Assembly: GCA_016713085.1 (NCBI GenBank)
Contig: JADJPV010000001.1
Location: forward strand, 1,385,001-1,449,000
Origin: Chitinophagaceae bacterium
GTDB taxonomy: Bacteria; Bacteroidota; Bacteroidia; Chitinophagales; Chitinophagaceae
DNA: 64,000 nt
Direction of reading: 5' to 3'
Shown: piece after piece, positions 26,908-34,347 of the stretch
Layout: every line of letters starts with the position of its first letter
How positions within the stretch are numbered: position 1 is the first letter of the stretch
Translations under genes and position numbers: made by a program
The notes under the pieces: model-generated
Database searches by the model: none
Seen by the model: the letters and a program-made list of their open reading frames with translations, nothing else
Told to the model about the DNA's origin: nothing

Positions 26908-27038
26908 CTAAGAGTTGAAAGAAAGAAAAGAGAAATGAACTTTCAACTGCCTTTTTACATTCCTATCATCAGTATTAAAAAAAAAAGGAGAAAACTTTTG
27001 TGTCTTCTCCTTCAACTCTTTTTCTTTGAACTCTTAGC
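26908..27038. repeat. Imperfect inverted repeat with ctaagagttcaaag-type arms (second copy)
   Basis: The outer arm ends match at 16 of 17 positions (ctaagagttgaaagaaa from 26908; the reverse complement of 27022-27037 reads ctaagagttcaaagaaa). The right arm shares 17 exact bases with 3123-3139. It fills the gap between the M3 terminator and the stop of the Fur-like gene. No ORF inside; an A10 run lies at 26977-26986. Confidence 0.6.
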
Positions 27039-27039
27039 C

Positions 27040-27456
27040 TCACTTACATTCATTACACAATCCATTCACCACCATATTGCTTTGATGTGGCTCAAACCCC
27101 TTCGGTAATTTTACATCGGGTACCAGCACATCATCGAGACAAATTGTTTTACAGCATTCATCGCAAACAAAATGTACATGGTTATCATGATGATGACCTT
27201 CTGCACATTCATGTTTGCATAAAGCATACTTCACTGAATTATCAGCGGAAGGAATGGTATGAATAATTCCCTTCTCTTCAAAAGTCTGCAGTGTTCGGTA
27301 AATAGTTACACGGTCAATTTTATCACTGGCTTTTTTTTCAATATCAGCATGCGCCAACGCTCCCGGAGCATGATAAAATAATTCGAGGATCTGTAACCGG
27401 CTGTCGGTTACACTCATATGATTTTTCTTCAGTAAATCACGGACATCTTCACTCAT
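27040..27456 (-). CDS. Fur family transcriptional regulator
   Basis: 138 residues. The winged helix is MSVTDSRLQILELFYHAPG and DRVTIYRTLQTFEEKGIIHT; the dimer domain has KHECAEGHHHDNHVHFVC, then CDEC and a final CNEC, giving the two Cys pairs of the structural zinc site. The His-rich hinge and the context (SCO assembly factor upstream, MerC-type protein nearby) suggest a zinc- or copper-related sensor rather than classic iron Fur, but this is inference. Its start is 13 bp behind the SCO stop, so the two are likely one transcript. Confidence 0.92.
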   Translation of the reverse strand: MSEDVRDLLKKNHMSVTDSRLQILELFYHAPGALAHADIEKKASDKIDRVTIYRTLQTFEEKGIIHTIPSADNSVKYALCKHECAEGHHHDNHVHFVCDECCKTICLDDVLVPDVKLPKGFEPHQSNMVVNGLCNECK

Positions 27457-27469
27457 AGTTGAAATTTAC

Positions 27470-28126
27470 TTAATTAGGACTATTTTGAAAAATTCCATTT
27501 ACAAAACGTGGGCCACTATAACTCTCACTTAAAATAAGGCGGATATCTGTATCCAGTTTTGCCAATTCCTTTTTATTCAATCCATCATAAATACCTCGCA
27601 CCCTTCCTGCTCTGTCTACCAATGCAAATAATTGTGTATGCACAAACTGTTCTTCAATAGGAGCATTCGTGTTGTTCTGATCATCGAGCAAATAACTTTT
27701 CCTTGCTGCTTCATACAACTTTTCTTTACTGCCTGTTAAGAACATCCATCTTGTTCCATCAACCTTTAATGAATCAGCGTACACTTTCAGTCTGCCTACA
27801 GAATCTACATCCGGATCAACTGTATGACTCAGGATCATAAAATCATCCTCGTTGGCAAAATCGGATGCAATAGTGAGCATATTTGTATTCATCTTCGGGC
27901 AAATGCCTTTACAGGTTGTAAAGAAAAACTCTACAACCTGAACTTTTCCAGTTACTTCCCGGTTAGTAATTGTATCTCCCAGCTGGTTGACAAAAGCAAA
28001 CTCTTTCACTTCACTCATTACCGGCAGTTTCTTTTTCCAAAGATCAGTCCCTGAAAACAACACCACATAAAACACAACAAGCAGGAGGGTAAAAAATCCA
28101 ATATAAAACCACAATTTTTTCGACAT
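27470..28126 (-). CDS. SCO1/SenC family copper-binding protein
   Basis: 218 residues with an N-terminal membrane anchor (LWFYIGFFTLLLVVFYVVLF) and a thioredoxin fold. Copper ligands are the CxxxC pair in FFTTCKGICPKMNTN and a His in EEQFVHTQLFALVDRAG. SCO proteins deliver copper or electrons to the CuA site of cytochrome c oxidase; they act on the outer face of the inner membrane. It is the first gene of the pair with the Fur-like regulator. A -7 box TACCTTTG lies 17 bp before the ATG. Confidence 0.93.
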   Translation of the reverse strand: MSKKLWFYIGFFTLLLVVFYVVLFSGTDLWKKKLPVMSEVKEFAFVNQLGDTITNREVTGKVQVVEFFFTTCKGICPKMNTNMLTIASDFANEDDFMILSHTVDPDVDSVGRLKVYADSLKVDGTRWMFLTGSKEKLYEAARKSYLLDDQNNTNAPIEEQFVHTQLFALVDRAGRVRGIYDGLNKKELAKLDTDIRLILSESYSGPRFVNGIFQNSPN

Positions 28127-28143
28127 ATAGGTATAATAAAACG

Positions 28144-28151
28144 CAAAGGTA
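28144..28151 (-). promoter_or_regulatory. -7 box for the SCO-Fur pair
   Basis: Reads TACCTTTG on the minus strand, matching TAnnTTTG, 17 bp before ATG 28126. A TTG lies 15 bp upstream of it, shorter than the usual spacing. Confidence 0.55.
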
Positions 28152-28188
28152 CGAAGGGCACAAAGGCAAATGCGACTTAAAATAAAAT

Positions 28189-28218
28189 TTGCAACATCAT
28201 TGCAAAACTGTACTTTTG
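28189..28218 (+). promoter_or_regulatory. Promoter of the MerC-type gene
   Basis: TTG (28189-28191), a 19-bp spacer and TACTTTTG (28211-28218) match the Bacteroidota promoter consensus. The box ends 9 bp before the ATG, so the leader would be only a few nucleotides. It is divergent from the SCO promoter 40 bp away, leaving room for shared control by the Fur-like protein. Confidence 0.65.
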
Positions 28219-28227
28219 CTGTCCTTT

Positions 28228-28626
28228 ATGAATTTTCGCATTAACTGGGAAGCCTTGGGTATTGGAGCGTCATTAGCCTGTGCCATTCACTGTGCAGTGA
28301 TGCCGCTCTTTATTACAAGCCTGCCACTATTTGGAGTAAATATTATTCATAATATTTTTCTTGAAATCTTTTTACTGGGCTCTGCTTTTGTAATAGGTTT
28401 TTCAACACTCTGGCATGGCTACAAAAAACACCACCACCACTGGGGTACGCTGGTGCCTTTCACTTTTGGGATGCTTTTGTTTACCATTAACCAGTTTGTG
28501 ATCTTTCCTTATTCTTCTTTTGTATTTGTGATTCCTGCAGTAATTGCTGTAATCAGCGCTCACATCCTTAATCACCGTTTTTGTAGGGAAGCAAATCACT
28601 GCCATGTCAGCGATTGCAATCATTAA
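28228..28626 (+). CDS. MerC domain protein
   Basis: 132 residues from ATG 28228 with four membrane helices. The first holds a Cys-Ala-Ile-His-Cys site (LACAIHCAVMPLFITSL), as in MerC-type metal transport proteins. The C terminus is Cys/His-rich (RFCREANHCHVSDCNH), fit for binding a soft metal. It may carry mercury, copper or zinc across the inner membrane; its position opposite SCO and a Fur-like regulator points to metal homeostasis rather than a mer operon, since no merA or merR is here. The DUF3817 gene follows 45 bp downstream. Confidence 0.88.
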   Translation: MNFRINWEALGIGASLACAIHCAVMPLFITSLPLFGVNIIHNIFLEIFLLGSAFVIGFSTLWHGYKKHHHHWGTLVPFTFGMLLFTINQFVIFPYSSFVFVIPAVIAVISAHILNHRFCREANHCHVSDCNH

Positions 28627-28671
28627 CAGCTTTTTTTCAGAACCAAGCTTTTTCCATTTCAAAACAATTCA

Positions 28672-28980
28672 ATGAATTTAAAACCACTGCAATTTTTACG
28701 TAAGATCGGTATAGCCGAAGGTGTTTCTTTTCTTGTACTTCTTTTAATTGCAATGCCCCTGAAGTATATATTTGATTTTCCCCTAGCCGTAAAGTATGTT
28801 GGCTGGGCACATGGTTTATTATTTGTTTCTTACGTAGCATTAGCCTGGTTCGTTAAAGAAACTTATAACTGGCCATTTAAAAAATTTCTGCTGGCTTTTG
28901 TTGCTGCATGGCTGCCATTGGGAACTTTTGTGTATGACAAACAATTGAAAAAAGAAGAAGCCTTTTTGCTGAACAGGTAA
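28672..28980 (+). CDS. DUF3817 family membrane protein
   Basis: 102 residues with three membrane helices: AEGVSFLVLLLIAMPLKYI, YVGWAHGLLFVSYVALAWF and FLLAFVAAWLPLGTFVYDKQ. The WAHG and LP-GTFVxD motifs are diagnostic of DUF3817. The function is unknown. It is co-directional with the MerC-type gene and probably shares its transcript. Confidence 0.88.
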   Translation: MNLKPLQFLRKIGIAEGVSFLVLLLIAMPLKYIFDFPLAVKYVGWAHGLLFVSYVALAWFVKETYNWPFKKFLLAFVAAWLPLGTFVYDKQLKKEEAFLLNR

Positions 28981-28998
28981 GATACCTATGAAAGTAGA

Positions 28999-29502
28999 TT
29001 ATTCTGCTTTTATGTACACCTCATCTTCTTTGTCATAAAAGAAAGAATGCTTCATATTCTGTTGAATAAAGTTTTTCAGCTCAGCAGATGTTTGAAATTT
29101 TTCATCAATATTTTCGGTAACAGGACTAAGGGTAAGTCTTGCTCCGCTTGGACTGATTTCCAGTTTATACAGGTAGTATTTTTTTGTCCCGAAGTCTTCG
29201 CCCTTTTTCTCAGAGAGATTTAAAAACTTTATACCACCTACATCTGAGATAAATGCTTCATACTCCTCAGCTGCATCATCAGGCTTCGCTTCTTTTTTTA
29301 CTTTCGTAATTGTGATAATGTAATCATCCTTCTTTTTAATTGTATATATATCATCCGAAGAACTCTTGGGCTCCCATTTACCAAGCAGCCCGGCAGGAAA
29401 TTTTACTTCCGGTTTATCAATCGGCACTTCGGTTTCGTAAGGACAACCCATTAAAAATAATGAAGCAGTGATAACAGCAAAAAAATACAATAGCCTTTTC
29501 AT
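28999..29502 (-). CDS. Lipoprotein of unknown function
   Basis: 167 residues with a lipobox (LFLMGCPYETEV). The body (LLGKWEPKSSSDDIYTIKKK, then VGGIKFLNL, YYLYKLEISP) is beta-rich and lipocalin-like in flavour, but no family is recognised. It is downstream of recA on the same strand, beyond the recA terminator, and converges with DUF3817. No clear promoter was found in the short gap. Confidence 0.72.
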   Translation of the reverse strand: MKRLLYFFAVITASLFLMGCPYETEVPIDKPEVKFPAGLLGKWEPKSSSDDIYTIKKKDDYIITITKVKKEAKPDDAAEEYEAFISDVGGIKFLNLSEKKGEDFGTKKYYLYKLEISPSGARLTLSPVTENIDEKFQTSAELKNFIQQNMKHSFFYDKEDEVYIKAE

Positions 29503-29581
29503 ATATAACAGTTATACAGCTAAAGTAGACTTTCCTCTTCTTTTCTGCAATACCCAATTACCGCATCTAAACAAAAAAGGA

Positions 29582-29609
29582 AAAGCCCTTCGCAGAAGCG
29601 AAAGGCTTT
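29582..29609 (-). terminator. Rho-independent terminator of recA
   Basis: Stem aaagcccttcgc / gcgaaaggcttt (one mismatch) with loop agaa, starting 25 bp past the recA stop; on the minus strand it is followed by TTCCTTTTTT. Confidence 0.8.
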
Positions 29610-29633
29610 GATACTTACAAACAAACCCGAAGT

Positions 29634-30707
29634 TTACGAAGCAGCTGCTCCGTTTTGAATTTCTTTTATTTTTTCACGGATCTTTCCTTCAATTTCATTG
29701 GCCATTTCAGGATTATCAATGAGTATTTGTTTTACTGCATCTCTTCCCTGTCCCAGCTTATCACTGTTATAACTGTACCAGCTTCCGCTTTTTTGAATGA
29801 TTGCCAGTTCAACACCCATATCAATGATTTCACCATTTTTGCTGATGCCTTCACCAAATATGATATCAAATTCAGCCGCTTTAAATGGTGGTGCTACTTT
29901 GTTTTTTACCACTTTTACTTTTACACGGTTACCAATTGCTTCGTCACCGTCTTTGATCTGGCTCATTCTGCGAATATCCAAACGAACGGATGAATAGAAC
30001 TTCAGCGCATTACCACCGGTTGTTGTTTCAGGATTACCAAACATCACCCCGATTTTTTCACGCAGCTGGTTAATGAAAATGCAGATGGTATTTGTTTTAT
30101 GAATAGTAGCGGTTAGTTTTCTCAGGGCCTGACTCATCAATCTTGCCTGCAAACCCATTTTACTGTCGCCCATTTCACCTTCCAGTTCACTTTTTGGAAC
30201 AAGTGCCGCAACAGAATCAATTACCACCACATCCAATGCTCCTGACAAAATCAAACGATCAGCAATTTCCAAAGCCTGTTCTCCGTAATCCGGTTGTGAG
30301 ATCAATAGATTATCAACATCAACACCAAGTTTCTGTGCGTAGCCACTGTCAAAAGCATGCTCAGCATCAATGATTGCACAGATACCGCCTTTCTTTTGCG
30401 CCTCTGCAATGATATGTGTGGCAATGGTTGTTTTACCACTGCTTTCAGGTCCGTAAATTTCAATGACCCTTCCTCTTGGTATACCGCCAATTCCCAGGGC
30501 AGTATCAAGTCCAATGGAACCGGTTGATACAACCTCAATTTCGGTAATGCCTTTTTCATTCATCATCATCACACTTCCTTTGCCATAATCCTTGTCAATT
30601 TTGTCGATGGTGAGTTTCAGCGCTTTGAGTTTTTCACTGCTCTCTTTGCTGGTGTCCTTGCTCATTTTTTCTTTTTTTGGTTTCTCCAAAATTAAAGTCT
30701 CTTCCAT
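29634..30707 (-). CDS. recA: Recombinase RecA
   Basis: 357 residues. Walker A is EIYGPESSGKTTIATHI, Walker B LDVVVIDSVAALVPKSEL, loop L2 NPETTTGGNALKFYSSVRLD, and the basic C-terminal region follows (GKIREKIKEIQNG). It has an N-terminal Lys/Glu-rich extension of about 25 residues (ETLILEKPKKEKMSKDTSKE) before the usual core; a second Met at residue 15 could also start the protein. It promotes strand exchange and LexA-type cleavage. A good promoter lies at 30745-30775 and a terminator at 29582-29609. Confidence 0.97.
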   Translation of the reverse strand: MEETLILEKPKKEKMSKDTSKESSEKLKALKLTIDKIDKDYGKGSVMMMNEKGITEIEVVSTGSIGLDTALGIGGIPRGRVIEIYGPESSGKTTIATHIIAEAQKKGGICAIIDAEHAFDSGYAQKLGVDVDNLLISQPDYGEQALEIADRLILSGALDVVVIDSVAALVPKSELEGEMGDSKMGLQARLMSQALRKLTATIHKTNTICIFINQLREKIGVMFGNPETTTGGNALKFYSSVRLDIRRMSQIKDGDEAIGNRVKVKVVKNKVAPPFKAAEFDIIFGEGISKNGEIIDMGVELAIIQKSGSWYSYNSDKLGQGRDAVKQILIDNPEMANEIEGKIREKIKEIQNGAAAS

Positions 30708-30744
30708 AACGGGTTTGTTTATTTGTTCACACTAATTTGTTTAG

Positions 30745-30775
30745 CAAACATAATACTAATTATTTTAGATGCCAA
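30745..30775 (-). promoter_or_regulatory. Promoter of recA
   Basis: On the minus strand TTG (30773-30775), a 20-bp spacer and TATGTTTG (30745-30752) match the Bacteroidota consensus; the leader to the ATG is about 35 nt. No clear LexA-like palindrome was recognised. Confidence 0.6.
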
Positions 30776-30839
30776 ATGTTTTAGTAAAAATTTTTTTGTC
30801 TTTGAAAAATCGTTCTTTAGGAATTTTAACAGGTTTGAC

Positions 30840-30869
30840 TTGTGTACTTCGTCAGTACGCTTAAATTTG
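30840..30869 (+). promoter_or_regulatory. Promoter of the DUF4920 gene
   Basis: TTG (30840-30842), a 19-bp spacer and TAAATTTG (30862-30869) match the consensus; the ATG is 19 bp downstream of the box. Confidence 0.65.
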
Positions 30870-30888
30870 CTGTTCAAATAATAAACAC

Positions 30889-31359
30889 ATGAAAAAACTG
30901 ACAGTTTTGTTTGCTGCTGCCCTTTTAACCGTTACAGCATATGCCCAAAATGATCCCAAACCCGCCGCCAAAGGTGTTACTTATGGCGAAGGAACAACCA
31001 ATACGGAAGCTAAGGCTGTAACTGATATGGAAAAGCAGGTGCAGGAAAAAGGCTTATTTACCGGAAAAATCACCGCCAAGGTTACAGAAGTTTGCCTGGA
31101 AAAAGGCTGCTGGATGAAAGTTGATAAGGGCAATGGCGAAACCATTATGGTTCGATTTAAAGATTACGGATTCTTTATGCCAAAGAATATTGTTGGACAG
31201 ACTGTAGTACTGGAAGGTGAAGCAAAAGAAAAAGAAGTAAGTGTAAAACAGCAGCAGCATCTTGCAGAAGATGCAGGAAAAACAAAAGCTGAAATTGAAA
31301 AGATCAAAGAGGTAAAAAAAGAAACACAGTTTATTGCAAAAGGAGTTTTAGTCCTGTAA
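30889..31359 (+). CDS. DUF4920 family exported protein
   Basis: 156 residues: signal peptide MKKLTVLFAAALLTVTAYAQ, then a single OB-like domain with the DUF4920 pattern (TAKVTEVCLEKGCWMKVDKG, MVRFKDYGFFMPKNIVGQTV). The two Cys in CLEKGC may bind metal or form a disulfide. The function is unknown; the protein is expected in the periplasm. Single-gene unit with its own promoter and terminator. Confidence 0.87.
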   Translation: MKKLTVLFAAALLTVTAYAQNDPKPAAKGVTYGEGTTNTEAKAVTDMEKQVQEKGLFTGKITAKVTEVCLEKGCWMKVDKGNGETIMVRFKDYGFFMPKNIVGQTVVLEGEAKEKEVSVKQQQHLAEDAGKTKAEIEKIKEVKKETQFIAKGVLVL

Positions 31360-31383
31360 TAACTTATCAGAACAATATAACAG

Positions 31384-31410
31384 AGCCATCTTAACCGATG
31401 GCTTTTTTAT
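31384..31410 (+). terminator. Rho-independent terminator of the DUF4920 gene
   Basis: Stem agccatc / gatggct with a 7-nt loop and a run of T (31403-31408), 25 bp past the stop. Confidence 0.85.
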
Positions 31411-31504
31411 TACCTATCCTTTACTCTGGCCTGATTGCATGAATTTTACAGGCGGTTTGCATCTTCCGGATTCTCTCCCTACCTTATTTGCTTAAACTTA
31501 TTTT

Positions 31505-33418
31505 ATGCAAAAAATCTTCTTATCGTTCTCGGTATTTATATTATTATGGGGTTGCAAAGAAAAGGCTGCCCCTGCCCGTGATGTAAAACAATACAGCATT
31601 GAGCAGTTTTATAAAACAGAAGGAGTTTCGGGTGGTGCCTTCAATAAAGATGAAACCAAAATCCTCATCAACAGCAACCGTACCAATATTTTTAATGTAT
31701 ATGAATTAACCCTGGCCGACTCCACAACAAAACCCCTGACAAGCTCAACACAGGAATCTTTTTTTACTGTTGATTATGTACCTGGTACTGATCATTTTAT
31801 TTACACTGCTGATAAGGGAGGCAATGAAAATGATCATCTTTATCTGCAGGCTGGTAATGGCACAGCAAAAGATCTTACTCCGGGAGCAACTGAAAAAGCA
31901 TCTTTTTTTGGATGGACCAAAGACAAAACACAATGCTATTACATCAGCAATAAACGCAACCCCAAGTTTTTTGATGTATATAAAATGGATACTGCCAAAT
32001 GGCAGCCTACTATGCTTTACAAAAATGACAGCGGGCTTGATGTAAACAGCATCTCCTTTAATGAACGGTATCTTGTCCTCACCAAATCTGTTACAACAGA
32101 TAAAAATGAAATGTACCTGTTTGATGCACAAACAAAAGAAACAAAACAACTTTCAACAGACAGTCTGGGCGATGCCACCTATTATCCCGCAGGGTTTGAA
32201 ACTGATGATACTTTTTTATATTACATAACCAACGAGGGTGAAAATTTTACCTATGTTGTAAAATACAATCTTCTGAAAGGCACCAAGGAAAAATTCTTTG
32301 AAACAAGCTGGGACGTGAGTTATATGTTCATCAGCGAAAATGGAAAATATCATGTAATTGGCATCAATGAAGATGGAAGAAATAAAGTACTGCTCTTTGA
32401 TCATGCAAGTGGCAAAGAAGCAGACCTGCCAAAGTCCGAAAATGGTTATATCTCCGGGGTGACGATATCGCTGAGTGAAAAAAATCTGCTGCTGAATGTA
32501 AGCAGCGACAGAAGTCCGATGAATTTTTACTGGTACAATTTCGACTCAAAAGAATTGAAGCAACTAACCAGCACACTTACAAAAGAGGTTGATCAAAATG
32601 ATCTTGTGGATGCAGAAGTGGTTCGTTTCAAATCATTCGACGGCCAGGAAATTCCAGCCATCTATTACAAGCCACACAGTGCTTCATCAACCAAAAAAGT
32701 TCCGGCATTGGTTTGGGTGCATGGCGGTCCCGGTGGACAAAGCCGTGCCGGTTATTCCAACAGTATTCAATACTTAGTGAATCATGGTTATGCTGTATTA
32801 GCTGTAAACAACAGGGGTAGCAGCGGCTATGGAAAAGTCTTTTATAAAATGGACAATCAGAATCATGGCGATAAAGATCTGAAGGATTGTGTGTGGGGTA
32901 AACGCTGGCTGGCGCAGCAGGAATATATTGACAGTACAAAAATTGGAATATATGGGGGCAGCTATGGGGGCTTTATGAGTTTGGCAGGCATTATTCAATA
33001 CCCCAATGAATTTGCTGTTGGTGTAGACCTGTTTGGTGTTGCCAACTGGATGCGTACATTAAAAAGTATTCCTCCTTACTGGGAAAGTTTCCGAAAAGCA
33101 TTGTATATAGAAATGGGCGATCCTTTTACAGCTGATTCTGTTCGTTTAAAAAACATTTCTCCTTTGTTCAATACGGATAAAATTAAAACACCATTGCTTG
33201 TACTGCAGGGTACAAATGATCCAAGGGTATTACAGATTGAAAGCGATGAAATTGTTGCAGGTGCAAAAAAGAATGGTACCGCTGTTGAATACGTTTTGTT
33301 TCCTGATGAAGGGCATGGTTTTGTGAAAAAAGAAAACCAGATGAAAGCATCGAGTGAAACACTTAAGTTCCTCAACAAATATTTAAAAAAGGAAGAACCA
33401 GCACCAAAGCTAAATTAA
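31505..33418 (+). CDS. S9 family peptidase, lipoprotein
   Basis: 637 residues with a lipobox (FILLWGCKEKAAP). Residues 30-370 form a beta-propeller (TPGATEKASFFGWTKDKTQC, SENGYISGVTISLSEKNLL). The C-terminal prolyl oligopeptidase domain has VWVHGGPGGQSRAGY (oxyanion region), nucleophile Ser in GIYGGSYGGFMSLAG, Asp in LQGTNDPRVLQIE and His in FPDEGHGFVKK. It should cleave oligopeptides at the periplasmic or outer surface. It is transcribed alone; the terminator is shared with the convergent yceI-like gene. Confidence 0.94.
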   Translation: MQKIFLSFSVFILLWGCKEKAAPARDVKQYSIEQFYKTEGVSGGAFNKDETKILINSNRTNIFNVYELTLADSTTKPLTSSTQESFFTVDYVPGTDHFIYTADKGGNENDHLYLQAGNGTAKDLTPGATEKASFFGWTKDKTQCYYISNKRNPKFFDVYKMDTAKWQPTMLYKNDSGLDVNSISFNERYLVLTKSVTTDKNEMYLFDAQTKETKQLSTDSLGDATYYPAGFETDDTFLYYITNEGENFTYVVKYNLLKGTKEKFFETSWDVSYMFISENGKYHVIGINEDGRNKVLLFDHASGKEADLPKSENGYISGVTISLSEKNLLLNVSSDRSPMNFYWYNFDSKELKQLTSTLTKEVDQNDLVDAEVVRFKSFDGQEIPAIYYKPHSASSTKKVPALVWVHGGPGGQSRAGYSNSIQYLVNHGYAVLAVNNRGSSGYGKVFYKMDNQNHGDKDLKDCVWGKRWLAQQEYIDSTKIGIYGGSYGGFMSLAGIIQYPNEFAVGVDLFGVANWMRTLKSIPPYWESFRKALYIEMGDPFTADSVRLKNISPLFNTDKIKTPLLVLQGTNDPRVLQIESDEIVAGAKKNGTAVEYVLFPDEGHGFVKKENQMKASSETLKFLNKYLKKEEPAPKLN

Positions 33419-33431
33419 TTTTTATAAAAGA

Positions 33432-33466
33432 AAAACCCACGGCAATAATACTGCCGTGGGTTTTTT
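33432..33466. terminator. Bidirectional terminator between S9 peptidase and YceI genes
   Basis: A perfect 13-bp stem (aaaacccacggca / tgccgtgggtttt) with a 7-nt loop lies between the convergent genes. T runs follow on both strands. Confidence 0.9.
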
Positions 33467-33484
33467 AATTGAGGTTTTTCAATA

Positions 33485-34120
33485 TTATTGTTTTGCCTTA
33501 TTCAGCTCAAGTAATACAGTTACTTCAACATCTTTTCCTACAACCAGTCCACCTGCTTCAGTTGCACGGTCCCATTTGAGATTGTAATCAAAACGATTAA
33601 TGGTCGTCTTTGCTTTGAATCCTGCTTTGTCGCCACGTGTGCTTGCTGCAATACCGCCAAAGGTTACATCAAATTTTACGGGTTTGGTCACATCACGAAT
33701 AGTAAGGTTTCCTGCAAGTTCATACTTGTTTCCTCCTTTGGGAGTAAAGCTGGTGCCTGCAAAAGTGATTGCCGGGAATTTTTCAGCATTAAAGAAATCA
33801 TCGCTCTTTAAATGCTTGTCACGATTCTCATTGTCTGTGTTGATTGAATTTACGTCAACAGAAAAATTAATCTTTGCATCGCTCCAGTCGGCTTTAGTAT
33901 GCTCAACAGTACCATCGAAAGCTTTAAATGAGCCTTCTGTTTCTGCAACAACCATGTGGGTTACCGAAAATTTCACATTGCTGTGTGATTTATCAACTGT
34001 CCATTTAGTACCCGCCTGTGCAGAAGAAACTGCTGCAACTTTGTTTTCCTGTTTAGGCAAAAATGCTGCAAGTATGGCTACGGAACCGATTGCCAGCATT
34101 GAAAATAAAATACGCTTCAT
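33485..34120 (-). CDS. YceI family periplasmic protein
   Basis: 211 residues from ATG 34120 with signal peptide MKRILFSMLAIGSVAILAAF; the open frame to 34294 is not signal-like. The YceI lipocalin-like barrel is clear: KWTVDKSHSNVKFSVTHMVV, GTVEHTKADWSDAKINFSVD, LKSDDFFNAEKFPAITFAGT, GNLTIRDVTKPVKFDVTFGG and TTINRFDYNLKWDRATEAGG. Members bind polyisoprenoids or amphiphiles in the periplasm. A -7 box (TATTTTTG) lies upstream. Confidence 0.93.
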   Translation of the reverse strand: MKRILFSMLAIGSVAILAAFLPKQENKVAAVSSAQAGTKWTVDKSHSNVKFSVTHMVVAETEGSFKAFDGTVEHTKADWSDAKINFSVDVNSINTDNENRDKHLKSDDFFNAEKFPAITFAGTSFTPKGGNKYELAGNLTIRDVTKPVKFDVTFGGIAASTRGDKAGFKAKTTINRFDYNLKWDRATEAGGLVVGKDVEVTVLLELNKAKQ

Positions 34121-34154
34121 AATTAAATTGATTGGTTTAGTGTTTAAACATTGA

Positions 34155-34162
34155 CAAAAATA
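34155..34162 (-). promoter_or_regulatory. -7 box upstream of the YceI gene
   Basis: Reads TATTTTTG on the minus strand, matching TAnnTTTG, 34 bp before ATG 34120. No clear -33 element. Confidence 0.4.
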
Positions 34163-34347
34163 AGGCCGTTCATTGAAAAAACCTGTTAAACTTTTGTTTA
34201 GACAATGCATCAGGGTTTGTTTTCTGTTATGACTGGCTCTTGTACACAAAGACGCTAAAACAGTTCCCTCGGCAGAACCGTTTATCAAAAACATTTGGAA
34301 GGCCAGTAATGTTTCCTCAATTTCAAGATTCCTAAAACCAGCTTAAC

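Noticed and set aside
28141..28175. Word-repeat element (cgcaaagg, gcacaaagg) upstream of SCO
   Set aside because: There is no matching inverted arm; the words are explained by the -7 box TACCTTTG on the minus strand.
34201..34347. Small RNA or tRNA gene in the gap before the VPS10-like gene
   Set aside because: No cloverleaf, CCA end or terminator was found; I see nothing supportable in this gap.
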